The notes under the pieces are model-generated. The model was not told the origin of the DNA and made no database searches. It worked only from the letters and a program-made list of their open reading frames with translations. DNA of 64,000 nt, from contig OY763929.1 of the NCBI GenBank assembly GCA_963667675.1, positions 1,860,001 to 1,924,000 on the forward strand. Reading direction: 5' to 3'. The position numbers and the translations under genes are program-made. The stretch is from G963667675 sp963667675. Its GTDB lineage: Bacteria; Chloroflexota; Dehalococcoidia; Lucifugimonadales; UBA3495. This document shows, one piece after another, positions 25,948 to 35,538 of this stretch (positions are counted from its first letter, which is position 1; every line of letters begins with the position of its first letter).

Positions 25948-27595
25948 TCAAAAAGGCCGCGGGAAAGACGTTTCGGTTTCGGCGGATGTAATGAACTCCA
26001 GCAGCGCGGCTGTTCCGTCCTGCTCCGTCGCCTCCCGGGCCCGGCGGAACGCAGGAATGATTTCAGAGGGCCGCTCAATACGCTCAGCATATCCGCCCAT
26101 GGCCCGGCCCATGTCGGCGTAGTTGCCGCCCAGGTCGCGGGCGTTGTATAGCTCGTGGGAAGCGGCCATTATCCGGGTCTCCGCGGCCATGGTGAAGTTG
26201 TTCAGCACCACGGTGATGATGGGTATGCGGCTTCGGACGGCCGTCTCGAAGTCCAGGCCGGTCATGCCGAATGCGGCGTCGCCCATGAAATTGACGCAGA
26301 CCTTCTCCGGCGCGGCGAGCTTGGCGCCGATGACCAGCCCCAGGCCGGTGCCCAGCCCGTGGGACTTGCCCCAGCCCAGGTAGGTGCGGGGCCCATTGGA
26401 GCGGTAGAACGGCATCATCTGGTCCCTGGGGCTGCCCGAATCGTGGGTCACTATGGCCTCTTCCGGCGGGACGGCCTGCATGAAGTCCCAAATCACCCGG
26501 TAGGGGCTGATGGGAGCGTCGTCGTTGGTCAGCTTGGCGTGCCACTCCTTTATCCAGGCCTGCCGTTCGACGTCTATCTCCCGCTCCGTTGCCCGGTCAT
26601 TGCGCCGGCTTTCACCCACAATCTCTCGGCAGGCGTCGATCATCTGCCGCAGCACCAGCTTGGCGTCTCCCAATATCGGATAATCGATGTCGTAGTCCTT
26701 GTTTATGTCCCTGGCGTCGTTGGTCGCCTGGATGAGGGTCTTGCCGCCGGGGATGTTCATGGACATGCCGTGCCTGGTGAAGCTAGAGCCGATGCCGAAA
26801 ACGACATCAGAACGGCTCATGAAATGGTGTAGCGGACCGGACATAACGCCAGAGCCGCTGCCCAGGGACAGCGGATGCACCTCGGGAAAAGCGCTCTTGC
26901 CAAGCAACGTGGACATCACCGGGGCTTGCAGCAACTCGGCAAGCTCGACCAGTTCTTCGGCGGCCTCGGCGTACAACACTCCCTGGCCAGCGTGGATGAC
27001 CGGGTACTTGGCCTGGCACAGGGCCCTGGCCGCTGCTTCGACGTCCCTGGAGTCACCCTGGGATGCCACCGGCCGGCTGGGCCGGTAGTCAAAGGCCTCT
27101 TCCGCCACGTCTTCCATGGCCGCGTCGGTGGGGACTTCCACCAGCACCGGGCCGGAGCGGCCCTGGCGCAGCGCGGCGAAGGCCCGGCGCATGACGTCGC
27201 AAACGCGATTTGGGGCGTTGATTTGCTCGGCGTGCTTGGTGACACCGGCAAAGTTTGACAGGCGAGTTGAAGTGGGGCCTGATTCCGGCTCTTTCTCGGG
27301 GATGGCCGGTGGGCATGAACAGGATGGGCGTGGAGTCGGAATAGGCAGTGGCCACGCCTGCGAAAGCGTTTTCGGCGCCGGGGCCGTACTGCACCGCCGC
27401 GACTCCCACGGGCCGGCCGTTGGTGACCCGGCTGAACCCGTCGGCTATGCCGATTCCGACCCGTTCCTGCCGGCAGATGATTGGGCGGATGCCGCCCTTG
27501 GCGGTAGACTCCAAGACCGGGGTGGTGGGAAAGCAACTAAGGTATTCGACGCCCTCTAGTTTTAGTATTTCCGTGATGGCGTCTACGGTGTTCAA
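25948..27595 (-). CDS. Thiamine diphosphate-dependent enzyme, frameshifted
   Basis: A member of the acetolactate synthase/oxalyl-CoA decarboxylase/benzoylformate decarboxylase superfamily, about 549 residues if read through. The N-terminal PYR part has GVEYLSCFPTTPV and the activating Glu in IICRQERVGIGIADGFSR (about residue 45). The central domain follows. The C-terminal PP part has the ThDP motif GDAAFGMTGLDFETAVRS ending VLNN. Near 27266 the frame shifts: FNS continues in one frame as PVKLC, whereas the conserved reading RLSNFAGVTKHAEQINAP is in the next, so one base is extra (or two missing). This may be sequencing error or true inactivation. Proximity to two class III CoA-transferases recalls the formyl-CoA transferase/oxalyl-CoA decarboxylase pairing, but the substrate is not determined. 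Confidence 0.8.
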
Positions 27596-27771
27596 CTATC
27601 GACTTCCTCCCGGATGTTATCCCATCGCGTCGACCGGATTCCATCGACGCACGTCATCCCAGGTAATTCTCGCAGCACGCGGCGTTGAGCCGCAGGCAGT
27701 CCTGAGGGCCCGATAGAGTATATCATGGGGAGAGGTCGTTAACGGCCCGTCGGCCCTGAATCGGGCGGCCC

Positions 27772-29339
27772 CTAATCTTCGTCCCTAACTGGGCCTCCGA
27801 AACGGTCTCGCAGTTCCCGTTTCAGCACCTTGCCCATGACGTTCCTGGGCAGTTCGTCGATGAAGACCACCGACCGGGGGCGCTTGAAGCCGGCAAGGCG
27901 CGGCGTGCAATGGTCGAGCAGGTCCCCTTCGTTCAAGTCCTCCGAGTTGGGCGCCACCACCGCCCGCACCTCTTCTCCCCACTCGGGGTCGGGGACGCCG
28001 ATTACCGCAGCGTCGTCCACTAAGGGGTGTGATCGCAGGACGTTCTCCACCTCTTCGGGAGAGACCATCTCCCCGCCTCGCTTGATGAAGTCCTTGCTCC
28101 TGCCGGACAGGTAGATGTAGTCGTCCTCGTCACGGTAGCCCAGGTCGCCGGTGTAGACCCAACCGGAGCGCAGGATTTCCCTGGTAGCCGCTTCTTCCTG
28201 CCAGTAGCCGGCCATCATGCGGCCGCCGCGGGCGACAATCTCACCGACCTCGCCGGCGGGCAGGAGATGGCCGTCTTCGTCGACGATTTGGACCTCCACG
28301 TCGTCCAGGGGCCGGCCGATGGAAGTGAGCCTGCGCAGCTTGGTCTCGATTTCTTCGGGGCTGCCTTCCAGGACGTGGTCTTCGGGAGGCAACATGGTGA
28401 TGGTAGATGCCGTCTCGGTCTGGCCGAAGGCGTTGATGAAGCGGGCGCCGGGGAACTCTTGGATTGCCCGCTTGATGACTTCCAGGGGCATGGACGCCCC
28501 GCCGTAGGTGATGACGTCCAGAGAGGACAGGTCGAAGTCGTGGAAGCGGGGATGGTCCATCAATTGCTTTAGCATAGTTGGCACGATCATGGCCCGGTTT
28601 ACCCGTCGCTGCTGCACCAAGGTCAGCCATTCAAGCGGATCGAACTGGCGCATGACCACCATGGTGCGGCCGCCGTAGACCGCGGCCAGGACAGCCTGGA
28701 ACCCGGCGACGTGGTACAGGGGCACGGTGAGCAGGTTGCTCTCCTCTATGTCCGGGTCCGCCGGAGTCACCGCGGTCAGCAGGTAGGACGAGAAGCTGTC
28801 GTGGGTCAGCATCACCCCCTTGGGGGCGCCAGTGGTGCCTGCAGTGAACATAATGATGGTGGTGTCGCCGTCGTCCGCGTCGGGGAAATAGAGTTCGTCG
28901 TCCGAGGCTCCGGCCAGCAACTCTTCATATCCGGCTCCGGACTCGCTGGCCTCACCGTCCAGAACGATGACGTGCTCCCGGGCGGACTCCTGCGGCAGCG
29001 TTCGAGCAGCGGCAGGTAGCGCTGGCCGACGAACATGATTCCGGGCTGGGCCTGGGAGAGCATCTGCGCCAGTTCATCTTCTTTGGATCGGAAGTTGATG
29101 GGAACGTATACGGCGTCCAACTGGGCGGCGGCGAAATAGACCTCGATGGCCTGCGGGCAGTTCACCTGCATCACCGCGACGCGGTCGCCCTTGTCTATTC
29201 CCAGGCCGGCCATGGCGTTGGCCAGCCGGTTGACCCTCAGCTGGAGGTCGGCGAACGTAAGGGCTGCGCCGTCGAACAATACGGCGGTGCGGTCGGGCAC
29301 GATGGCGCCGGCTATGGTGAGAAATTCAGTAGTGCGCAT
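27772..29339 (-). CDS. AMP-forming acyl-CoA synthetase, frameshifted
   Basis: Activates a carboxylic acid to its CoA thioester with ATP. The signature motifs are the P-loop IIMFTAGTTGAPKGVML, AFGQTETAST, the hinge YTGDLGYRDEDDYIYLSGRSKDFIKRGGE read in pieces, and the C-terminal catalytic Lys in NVMGKVLKREL. Total length is about 522 residues. The N-terminal 110 residues (from ATG 29339) are in one frame; near 29000 the frame changes, with LPLLERC continuing better as LPQESAREHVIVLDG. One base appears to be missing. The crotonase gene upstream ends 6 bases before this start, so the genes are in one operon. Confidence 0.85.
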
Positions 29340-29345
29340 GGTGTC

Positions 29346-30065
29346 CTACAGCACCTGGACGGCCAGCATGGACTCGGTCTGCAGCGCTTCGTACAGGGGC
29401 AGGTCGGCCCCCCTTTGCAGGGCCCGCTTGGCCGCGACGGCTAACCGGGGGTCTAAATCGGCCAGGCGGCGGGTTAGTTCCCAGGCCTCTACCAGCAACT
29501 GATCATCCCGCACGACCCGTGTAAGCAGACCAAGGGAGAGGGCCTCCTCAGACCCAATCCTGCGGCCGGTGAATAACAAGTCCAGGGCCGAAGACCAACC
29601 GGCGATTCTCGGGACAGTTTGGGTACCCCCAGCCGCCGGTATCATGCCCAACTGGACCTCCGGCATGGCGAAGACCGCGCTCTCTGCGCCGATGCGGATG
29701 TCGCACAGGAGAGCAATTTCAATGCCGGACCCGATGCAGTAGCCGTGGACGGCGGCCACTACCGGCATGGGCAGGGAGAGAAGCTGCCCCCAAACGTCGC
29801 GTTCCCACCGGACCCGGCGGGCAACCGTCTGAGACGGCGCGGTGCCGAACTCGGTCAGGTCGGCGCCGGCGCAGAAGGCCCGCCCCTGGCCGGTAATCAG
29901 CAAGGCCCTGACGTCGGGATCGTCACGCACCGCTGCCAGGGCTTCGGAAAAGTCGTCCCGCATTTGCATGTTGTATGCGTTCAGGACTTCCGGGCGGTCC
30001 AGCGAAATATGCGCCACCAGCCCTTGTTTTTCGTACAGCAGCGTTTCGAAACTGGACATAGACAT
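29346..30065 (-). CDS. Enoyl-CoA hydratase/isomerase (crotonase) 1
   Basis: A 239-residue crotonase-fold protein. The oxyanion-hole motif GRAFCAGADLTEF (about residues 60-72) and GYCIGSGIEIALLCD (about 107-121) are clear. Both glutamates of classical enoyl-CoA hydratases are present: Glu in GIEIALLCD and Glu in FAMPEVQLGMIPAAGGTQ. It is thus probably a true hydratase. It lies 6 bases upstream of the CoA ligase gene and 3 bases downstream of the PHP protein gene. Confidence 0.85.
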   Translation of the reverse strand: MSMSSFETLLYEKQGLVAHISLDRPEVLNAYNMQMRDDFSEALAAVRDDPDVRALLITGQGRAFCAGADLTEFGTAPSQTVARRVRWERDVWGQLLSLPMPVVAAVHGYCIGSGIEIALLCDIRIGAESAVFAMPEVQLGMIPAAGGTQTVPRIAGWSSALDLLFTGRRIGSEEALSLGLLTRVVRDDQLLVEAWELTRRLADLDPRLAVAAKRALQRGADLPLYEALQTESMLAVQVL

Positions 30066-30068
30066 GCT

Positions 30069-30629
30069 TTAGCTAAGGGCTGTACCCGCGGTGGAGCCGT
30101 CGGCTCTCCGGTACAGCTCATCCAACTCCAGTTCTGTATAGCGCAAGCCGATGTTTTCCAGGTTGTGGGCGTCGCTGACTTCCAGGACCATCAGGTCATG
30201 GGCCTCTGCGACTTCCGTCACCTGACTCTTGCGGATATGCCAGTTGTGTATGTAGTTGTCGATTTCTATGGCGTGGACGCCGTCTTCGATGATGATGTCG
30301 GGGGAGTAGTACCCCGGATGGCAGTAGCTGCGGAATGTGCCGCCGCCGGGCAGGAACAATTCGGCAATCTGGTATTCGGAGAAGGGGTTCTGGGCGGGCC
30401 GGACTTCTATCTCCCAGCCGGGGATGATGATGACCTCACCGGGGTATTCCTGCTCCACCAAGTCACGGAACCGGAAAGACCACTCTTTGTTGTTGTGGTC
30501 GGTGATTGCGATACCGTCTATGCCGCAGTCCTTGATTTTGGCCACCACCTGCTCGGCCATGGCCGGGGTTGGTTCTTGGAAATTAAAGGCTTCCCAGATG
30601 TGGGTATGTAAGTCCAGCTTGACCTTCAC
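30069..30629 (-). CDS. PHP-domain metal-dependent phosphoesterase
   Basis: A PHP-domain protein of about 186 residues from GTG 30629. Metal-ligand motifs are KLDLHTHIWEAF at the very start, DGIAITDHNNKEW (about residues 45-57), IIPGWEIEVR and the C-terminal LEVSDAHNLENIG. Homologs hydrolyse phosphate esters such as histidinol phosphate or nucleoside bisphosphates; the substrate here is unknown. I prefer GTG 30629 because the domain starts there; a GTG at 30686 would add 19 residues and overlap the preceding crotonase gene. It sits within the acyl-CoA operon between the two crotonase genes. Confidence 0.75.
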   Translation of the reverse strand: MKVKLDLHTHIWEAFNFQEPTPAMAEQVVAKIKDCGIDGIAITDHNNKEWSFRFRDLVEQEYPGEVIIIPGWEIEVRPAQNPFSEYQIAELFLPGGGTFRSYCHPGYYSPDIIIEDGVHAIEIDNYIHNWHIRKSQVTEVAEAHDLMVLEVSDAHNLENIGLRYTELELDELYRRADGSTAGTALS

Positions 30630-30678
30630 CGAGTTTCCATCCCGTCCCTTTTTGAACACCCCGCGATTTACGGGCGGT

Positions 30679-31449
30679 CTACTCACCCTTGAATTCCGGC
30701 TGGCGGCGTTCCAAGAAGGAGTTTATTCCTTCGGTTCTGTCGTCCGTATCGTATAGTAGCATGTTCAAGTCCGCCTCCATGCGCAACCCCTGGGCCAGCG
30801 TGATGTCCAGCCCCGTCTTCACCGCTTCCTTGGCATAGCCTGCGGCGATGGGAGCGCCGGCAACGATGCTCTCGGCCAGTTTGTCCACCATAGCCCAGAG
30901 ATCTTCTTTGGCGGTCACCCTGTTGACCAGCCCTATCTGCAGGGCCTCGGCGGCGGTCACTACCCGTCCGGTGAAAATCATGTCCCTGGCCCAGGCGGGC
31001 CCTACCAGGCGCGGCAGCCGCTGGGTTCCGCCGTCCCATGAGAAGCAGCCGTTGGCAAGATCGGTGAGGGCGAACCGAGCGTCTTCGGAAGCTATCCTGA
31101 GGTCGGCGGCCAAGGCCAACTCCAACCCGTGGTCGAAAGCGTCCCCTTCCACCACCGCTACGACGGGCATTGGCAAGTCCGCCACAGCCGACGCCACTTG
31201 CATGAGGGACAACCAGCCGGCCAGTTCAACCCCTCCTTGTGCCAGCAAGTCCTGCGGCGGGCTGGCGCGCCCGGCGGCGAATACGCCGCCTGAGCCGGCG
31301 ATGACAAGCAGGCGAATGCCGTCGTCCTGGGAAACAGCCGAGCATAACTCGTTCAACTCGGCTGCCGTCTCGGCGTCGATGCAGTTGGCGGCGTCCGGGT
31401 TGTTCAGTCTGACCGTAACGACCGATTTATCCAGCCGAAAGTCCAGCAT
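30679..31449 (-). CDS. Enoyl-CoA hydratase/isomerase (crotonase) 2
   Basis: A 256-residue crotonase-fold protein, first gene of the minus-strand acyl-CoA block. It has AGSGGVFAAGRASPP in the oxyanion-hole region and GDAFDHGLELALAADLRIA. The first hydratase glutamate is kept (GLELALAAD), but the second position is Asp in RFALTDLANGCFSWDGG, so chemistry other than simple hydration is possible. It reads in the same direction as the PHP, crotonase 1 and CoA ligase genes downstream. Confidence 0.82.
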   Translation of the reverse strand: MLDFRLDKSVVTVRLNNPDAANCIDAETAAELNELCSAVSQDDGIRLLVIAGSGGVFAAGRASPPQDLLAQGGVELAGWLSLMQVASAVADLPMPVVAVVEGDAFDHGLELALAADLRIASEDARFALTDLANGCFSWDGGTQRLPRLVGPAWARDMIFTGRVVTAAEALQIGLVNRVTAKEDLWAMVDKLAESIVAGAPIAAGYAKEAVKTGLDITLAQGLRMEADLNMLLYDTDDRTEGINSFLERRQPEFKGE

Positions 31450-31540
31450 TTTGCACTAGCTTTGGGTCCGCTCCAAGCCGGCTGATTGACGGGGTGAAAA
31501 GGTGTCGAAACGCCACCATGTTAGGGCCGCGCGGCGTACC

Positions 31541-31569
31541 TTGACAATAGTTTTTGCCTTGATTACCAT
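31541..31569 (+). promoter_or_regulatory. Sigma-70-type promoter of groES-groL
   Basis: TTGACA (31541-31546), a 17-base spacer and TACCAT (31564-31569). The -35 is perfect and the spacing ideal. It is 86 bases before the groES start codon. Confidence 0.65.
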
Positions 31570-31572
31570 GAA

Positions 31573-31598
31573 TTGGCGCTCCCATTGCGGAGTGAAAA
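31573..31598 (+). promoter_or_regulatory. Degenerate CIRCE-like inverted repeat
   Basis: TTGGCGCTC and GAGTGAAAA flank an 8-base spacer, just downstream of the -10 box. The HrcA operator CIRCE has TTAGCACTC, nine bases, GAGTGCTAA. The match is partial and the spacer is one short, so HrcA control is only a possibility. Confidence 0.25.
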
Positions 31599-31654
31599 TA
31601 CGTGTCGTCTAGGCACAAACTTAAAAATATAAGCATCATCGAAAGGAGGCAGGC

Positions 31655-31945
31655 GTGGCAAACTTTGTTCCGTTGGGCGAGCGGGTAGTCGTGATGCCCA
31701 TTGAGCAAGAAACGCAGACTAAAGGGGGAATTTTCTTGCCGGACACGGCCAAAGAAAAACCCCAGGAAGGCGAGGTCGTAGCGGTTGGTCCGGGGCGGGT
31801 CTCCGACGACGGGTCGAGGATCCCCATGGAACTGGCCAAGGGCGACCGGGTCATTTACTCCAAGTTCGCCGGCACCGAGTACAAGGAAGGCGACGACGAG
31901 TACCTGATTCTCAGGGAAAGCGACATTCTGGCCAAGCTGACCTAA
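31655..31945 (+). CDS. groES: Co-chaperonin GroES
   Basis: The 96-residue heptameric lid of the GroEL chamber. Recognisable features are VPLGERVVVMPIEQE at the start, the mobile loop ETQTKGGIFLPDTAKEKPQEGEVVAVGPG in shorter pieces, and the terminal ESDILAKLT. The start is GTG with a strong AAAGGAGG site six bases upstream, fixing the start. groL follows 33 bases later, and both share the promoter at 31541. Confidence 0.96.
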   Translation: MANFVPLGERVVVMPIEQETQTKGGIFLPDTAKEKPQEGEVVAVGPGRVSDDGSRIPMELAKGDRVIYSKFAGTEYKEGDDEYLILRESDILAKLT

Positions 31946-31978
31946 TAACCAGGCAAGACAGACAAGGAGGACGGGGAA

Positions 31979-33607
31979 ATGCCCCCAAAGAAACTTAGCT
32001 ATTCTGAAGATGCCCGCAAGTCCCTCAGGACGGGTATCGACACCCTGGCGGATTCTGTCAAGGTGACCCTTGGCCCCAAGGGCCGCAACGTGGTGCTGGA
32101 CAAGTCCTTCGGCCCCCCGCAGGTGTGCAGCGACGGAGTGACCATTGCCAAGGAGATCGAGCTGCCCGACAGCTTTGAGAACATGGGCGCGCAGTTGCTC
32201 AAAGAAGCCGCCACCAAGACCAATGACGCCGCGGGCGACGGCACGACCACGTCGGTGGTGCTGGCCCAGGCGATAATTAACGACGGCTTCAAGAACGTCA
32301 CCGCCGGCGCCGACCCCATGGCCATCAAGCGAGGCATCGAAACGGCCGTCGGCGCAGTGGTAAAGGAACTGGAAGGAATGGCCCAGTCAGTAGACGACCG
32401 GGCCCGCATCGCCCAGGTTGCCAGCCTCTCGGCCCACGAGGAAGCCATCGGCGAGACCATCGCCGACGCCATGGAAAAAGTGGGCAAGGACGGCGTAATC
32501 ACCGTCGAAGAGTCCAAGGGGATGATCGACGAGACCGAATACGTCGAGGGGATGCAAATCGACCGAGGATACATCTCCCCTTACTTCATCACCAACTCCG
32601 ACCGCATGGAGTCAGTGCTGGAGGACGCCACCCTTCTCATCACCGACAAGAAGATTTCCGCGGTTTCCGACCTGCTGCCTGCGCTGGAGAAGCTCTTGCA
32701 AGTGGGCAAGAAGAACGTGGTCATAATCTCCGAGGACGTGGACGGCGAGGCCCTGGCTACCTTGGTGGTCAACAAGCTGAGGGGCACGCTCAACGCCCTG
32801 GCGGTCAAGGCTCCGGGCTTCGGCGACCGGCGTAAGGCCATGCTGGAAGACATTGCCATCCTCACCGGGGGCACGGTTATCAGCGAAGACATGGGCAAGA
32901 AGCTGGACTCGGCCACCCTGGAGGACTTCGGTCAGGCCAGGCGGGTCTCGGCCACCAAGGACGAGACGACCATCGTCGAGGGCCGAGGGTCAGAAGACGG
33001 CATCCAGGCCAGAATCAACCAGATCAAGACGCAGATTGAGGAGACCACCTCCGAGTTCGACCGGGAGAAGCTGCAAGAGCGGATGGCCAAGCTGTCCGGC
33101 GGCGTCGCCGTCATCAAGGTAGGAGCGGCCACCGAGGTCGAGCTCAAGGAGCGCAAGGCCCGGGTGGAAGACGCCCTGTCCGCCACCCGCTCAGCCGTGG
33201 AAGAGGGTATCGTCCCAGGCGGCGGCGTGGCCCTGGTCCGGGCGCAGCGGGCCTTGGACTCACTGACTGGCGCCAACGGCGACGAATCGGTGGGCGCCAA
33301 CATCATCCGGCGTTCGCTGGAGCAGCCCATGCGGCTCATCGTCGAGAACTCCGGGTTCGAAGGCTCGGTGGTGCTCAACACCGTCAAGCAGCAGGCCGAC
33401 GACTACGGCTTCGACGCCGACATCGGAGAGTACGGCCCCATGCTGGAACGTGGCATCGTAGACCCCACCAAGGTGACCCGGTCTGCCCTGCAGAACGCGG
33501 CCAGCGTGGCGTCGATGGTGCTGACCACGGAGTCGATGATTGCGGAGATTCCCCAGGAGAAGCCTCCAATGCCGGCGATGCCTCCCGGCGGCGGAATGGA
33601 CTTCTAG
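31979..33607 (+). CDS. groL: Chaperonin GroEL
   Basis: The 60-kDa chaperonin, 542 residues, assisting protein folding with ATP. Typical segments are VTLGPKGRNVVLDKSFG, the ATPase DAAGDGTTTSVVLAQ (catalytic Asp), the apical EGMQIDRGYISPYF, and VEEGIVPGGGVALVRA. The C-terminal tail is short and ends PPGGGMDF rather than a long GGM repeat. It has an AAGGAGG-type site (GACAAGGAGGACG) before ATG 31979. An intrinsic terminator follows 22 bases after the stop, so groES-groL is a two-gene operon. Confidence 0.97.
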   Translation: MPPKKLSYSEDARKSLRTGIDTLADSVKVTLGPKGRNVVLDKSFGPPQVCSDGVTIAKEIELPDSFENMGAQLLKEAATKTNDAAGDGTTTSVVLAQAIINDGFKNVTAGADPMAIKRGIETAVGAVVKELEGMAQSVDDRARIAQVASLSAHEEAIGETIADAMEKVGKDGVITVEESKGMIDETEYVEGMQIDRGYISPYFITNSDRMESVLEDATLLITDKKISAVSDLLPALEKLLQVGKKNVVIISEDVDGEALATLVVNKLRGTLNALAVKAPGFGDRRKAMLEDIAILTGGTVISEDMGKKLDSATLEDFGQARRVSATKDETTIVEGRGSEDGIQARINQIKTQIEETTSEFDREKLQERMAKLSGGVAVIKVGAATEVELKERKARVEDALSATRSAVEEGIVPGGGVALVRAQRALDSLTGANGDESVGANIIRRSLEQPMRLIVENSGFEGSVVLNTVKQQADDYGFDADIGEYGPMLERGIVDPTKVTRSALQNAASVASMVLTTESMIAEIPQEKPPMPAMPPGGGMDF

Positions 33608-33629
33608 ACCCCTATAGTCCTGGCTTTAA

Positions 33630-33662
33630 CAGGGGCGCGGCAAGCCGCGCCCCTGTTTTTTT
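33630..33662 (+). terminator. Intrinsic terminator of groES-groL
   Basis: An 11-bp perfect GC-rich stem (CAGGGGCGCGG with CCGCGCCCCTG) around a 4-base loop, followed by seven Ts. Confidence 0.93.
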
Positions 33663-34049
33663 GTTCAACTACGCTGACTCCGCCGACTGGCCAGACCTGC
33701 GTTTTGCACTTGGCCAGCCAGTAACTGCTAAAATGCCCAGCATGGATGGACTTATGGAGCGAGCACGGCAGTTCGCTTCACCTTATGGCATGACGTCACA
33801 ATGGTCCCAGTCGATAAGCAAACGAACCTGCCCATAGGGGCGACGCTGAGGTACGCGAAGTGACCATAGCACCCTGGCACTCCTTGACCGGCGACAACTA
33901 CTACATCCGAGACGACTGTGGACAGTCCGAACGGGTACCAGAAGAAAGTAGGAAACGCAGCACTGGTGGTAAGCTACTGTGTCGGGCTTGTTTCTTGTTG
34001 TTGTCACGCGACTTGTTTTTCCCGAGCAGTTCGACGTAGGCCCTGCTGA
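33663..34049. other. Gene-free region after groL
   Basis: About 390 bases with no convincing gene. An extended -10 TGCTAAAAT lies near 33727 and is followed by ATG 33742 opening a 31-codon frame (MDGLMERARQFASPYGM...), which I do not recognise and which may be a relic. No tRNA is seen. Confidence 0.45.
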
Positions 34050-34592
34050 GTGCTGACGAACAAGCGATTGACCGTCCTGTTAGCTGTCGGTGTGTTGCTG
34101 CTAGCCATCGGGTGCTCGCCCGGTGCACTGCCTGAGTGCCAAGGCTTCACCCTACCTAGTGGATTCTCGGATATGAGCGAAGAAGAACTCGAATCGTGGC
34201 TTAGGAACGAATTACCATCCAGGGACAACTGCTCGCTTCCCGAAGGCCGCATACAAGACATCTTGCGGGACTTCAAGGAAGACCAAGCCAGCGTAGAGCG
34301 GTGGGAACGCCTTCGGCATCTGCAAGACCGGATGATCGACCAAAGGATGATCTACCGGGAGGTCACCGCAGACGAGTTCATCGAACCAGCGGAGTTGCTA
34401 TTCTTGTGCAACCATCACTCCGAATGGCAGTCGGAACTAGATGGCATTCTCGACTACTTGGACGAGTACCGGAGACTTGAACCCGGTGCCGCCGAGGGGA
34501 ACTCGGCATTAACCGAGGAATTGGAGTCGGAGACGAGAAAGCTGTTAGTGTGGATGGTCAGCGTGGATGCCAAGTGTTCGCCACAGATGTGA
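34050..34592 (+). CDS. Putative lipoprotein, unknown function
   Basis: A 180-residue protein with an N-terminal lipoprotein-like signal: KRLTVLLAVGVLLLAIGCSPG, cleaving before Cys about 22 (an imperfect lipobox, LAIGC). The mature part is acidic and helical with a few cysteines (PECQGF, DNCSLP, FLCNHH, DAKCSPQM), suggesting disulfides outside the membrane. I do not recognise the family. The start is GTG with no strong ribosome binding site. It stands between the groL terminator and the CoA-transferase cluster, with no obvious partner. Confidence 0.6.
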   Translation: MLTNKRLTVLLAVGVLLLAIGCSPGALPECQGFTLPSGFSDMSEEELESWLRNELPSRDNCSLPEGRIQDILRDFKEDQASVERWERLRHLQDRMIDQRMIYREVTADEFIEPAELLFLCNHHSEWQSELDGILDYLDEYRRLEPGAAEGNSALTEELESETRKLLVWMVSVDAKCSPQM

Positions 34593-34777
34593 TCAGGGAT
34601 CGTCTGCTTTTATGCACGGCCTGCCTCCGGGTAGAAAGTCCCTACCGCAAAAACACAGGGAACCGATGTTAACCCAGCACAGGCCCGTCTCTTTTCAGGT
34701 GGGCGCTGCTTGCCGTTTCCCTAATGACTATCGAAAAATTGACCGGACCGCGCCGATTAAGGAGTAGCGTAAGCGGT

Positions 34778-35512
34778 ATGCAGTCTGCGCCGAACAACTG
34801 CACTCAGATCCATTACAGAACGAACAAGATGTGCTCTTCCGCAGCCGTTGCGCTGGACGGGATTTCTCCAAGAGCCACGGTGTTTGTCGGCGGTTTCGCC
34901 GGTGTTGGATGGCCGGAGACACTGCTCAAGGCCCTTCACTCTGTTGGCGTAGACTCGCTCACCATTGTCTGCCAAGGAGTGGGTCCGGGCGCCAACGGCG
35001 GGGGACAAGCGCCCAATGCCTTGGAGGAACTGGTAGCTGCCGGGCGGGTGGCCAAGCTTGTTTCTCCTCTCCCATTTATCCCAGGCAGCGGGGGAATGGT
35101 GGAAGCCAAATGGCGTTCGGGGGACTTGGAGCTGGAGGTTGTGCCCCAGGGAACGCTGGCGGAGCGCATCAGGGCCGCGGGCGCGGGGCTGGGTGGAGTG
35201 TACCTACCCGCGGGCCCCGGGACCAGGTTCGCCCGCGGCAAAGAGGTCAAGAACATCGGGGACCGGGACCATGTGTTGGAGCCGCCGTTGCGGGCCGATT
35301 TCGCCTTGCTGCGGGGCCATGCTGCCGACACCCTGGGCAACACGGTCTACCAGGCCACCCAGCGGAACTGGAATCCCATCATGGCCATGGCCGCGCAGAC
35401 CACCATTGTCGAGGTGGACGAAATCCTGGAACCGGGGGCATTGGACCCGGAACGAATCATCACCCCTGGAATCTTCGTCGACCGCATCGTCAAAGCGGGC
35501 GATAGAGGCTAG
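34778..35512 (+). CDS. SCOT-type (class I) CoA-transferase, subunit A
   Basis: Homologous to the alpha subunit of 3-oxoacid CoA-transferases (ScoA/AtoD type), about 244 residues. The CoA-binding VFVGGFAGVGWPE (glycine-rich loop), ELELVPQGTLAER-like region (LEVVPQGTLAERIRAAGAG), YLPAGPGTRFARGKE and DFALLRGHAADTLGNTVYQ are all typical. I take ATG 34778, with AAGGAG 13 bases upstream; ATG 34829, closer to the family start (NKMCSSAAVAL), is an alternative. It heads a cluster A, fused B-A, B, with a 26-base gap to the next gene. Its own partner would be a B subunit, but both B domains in the cluster are altered at the active site. Confidence 0.85.
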   Translation: MQSAPNNCTQIHYRTNKMCSSAAVALDGISPRATVFVGGFAGVGWPETLLKALHSVGVDSLTIVCQGVGPGANGGGQAPNALEELVAAGRVAKLVSPLPFIPGSGGMVEAKWRSGDLELEVVPQGTLAERIRAAGAGLGGVYLPAGPGTRFARGKEVKNIGDRDHVLEPPLRADFALLRGHAADTLGNTVYQATQRNWNPIMAMAAQTTIVEVDEILEPGALDPERIITPGIFVDRIVKAGDRG

Positions 35513-35538
35513 GCCTGGCCGGGCAGCGAAATGCCGAT

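Noticed and set aside
27596..27771. TATACT on the minus strand before the ThDP gene as its promoter
   Set aside because: No -35 at a suitable distance, so it is not strong enough to list as a feature.
33742..33837. A 31-codon frame after groL preceded by an extended -10
   Set aside because: Too short, no ribosome binding site of note, and not recognised; reported only within the intergenic note.
34593..34777. tRNA or small RNA between the lipoprotein and CoA-transferase genes
   Set aside because: No T-arm or cloverleaf pattern was found here or in the other intergenic regions.
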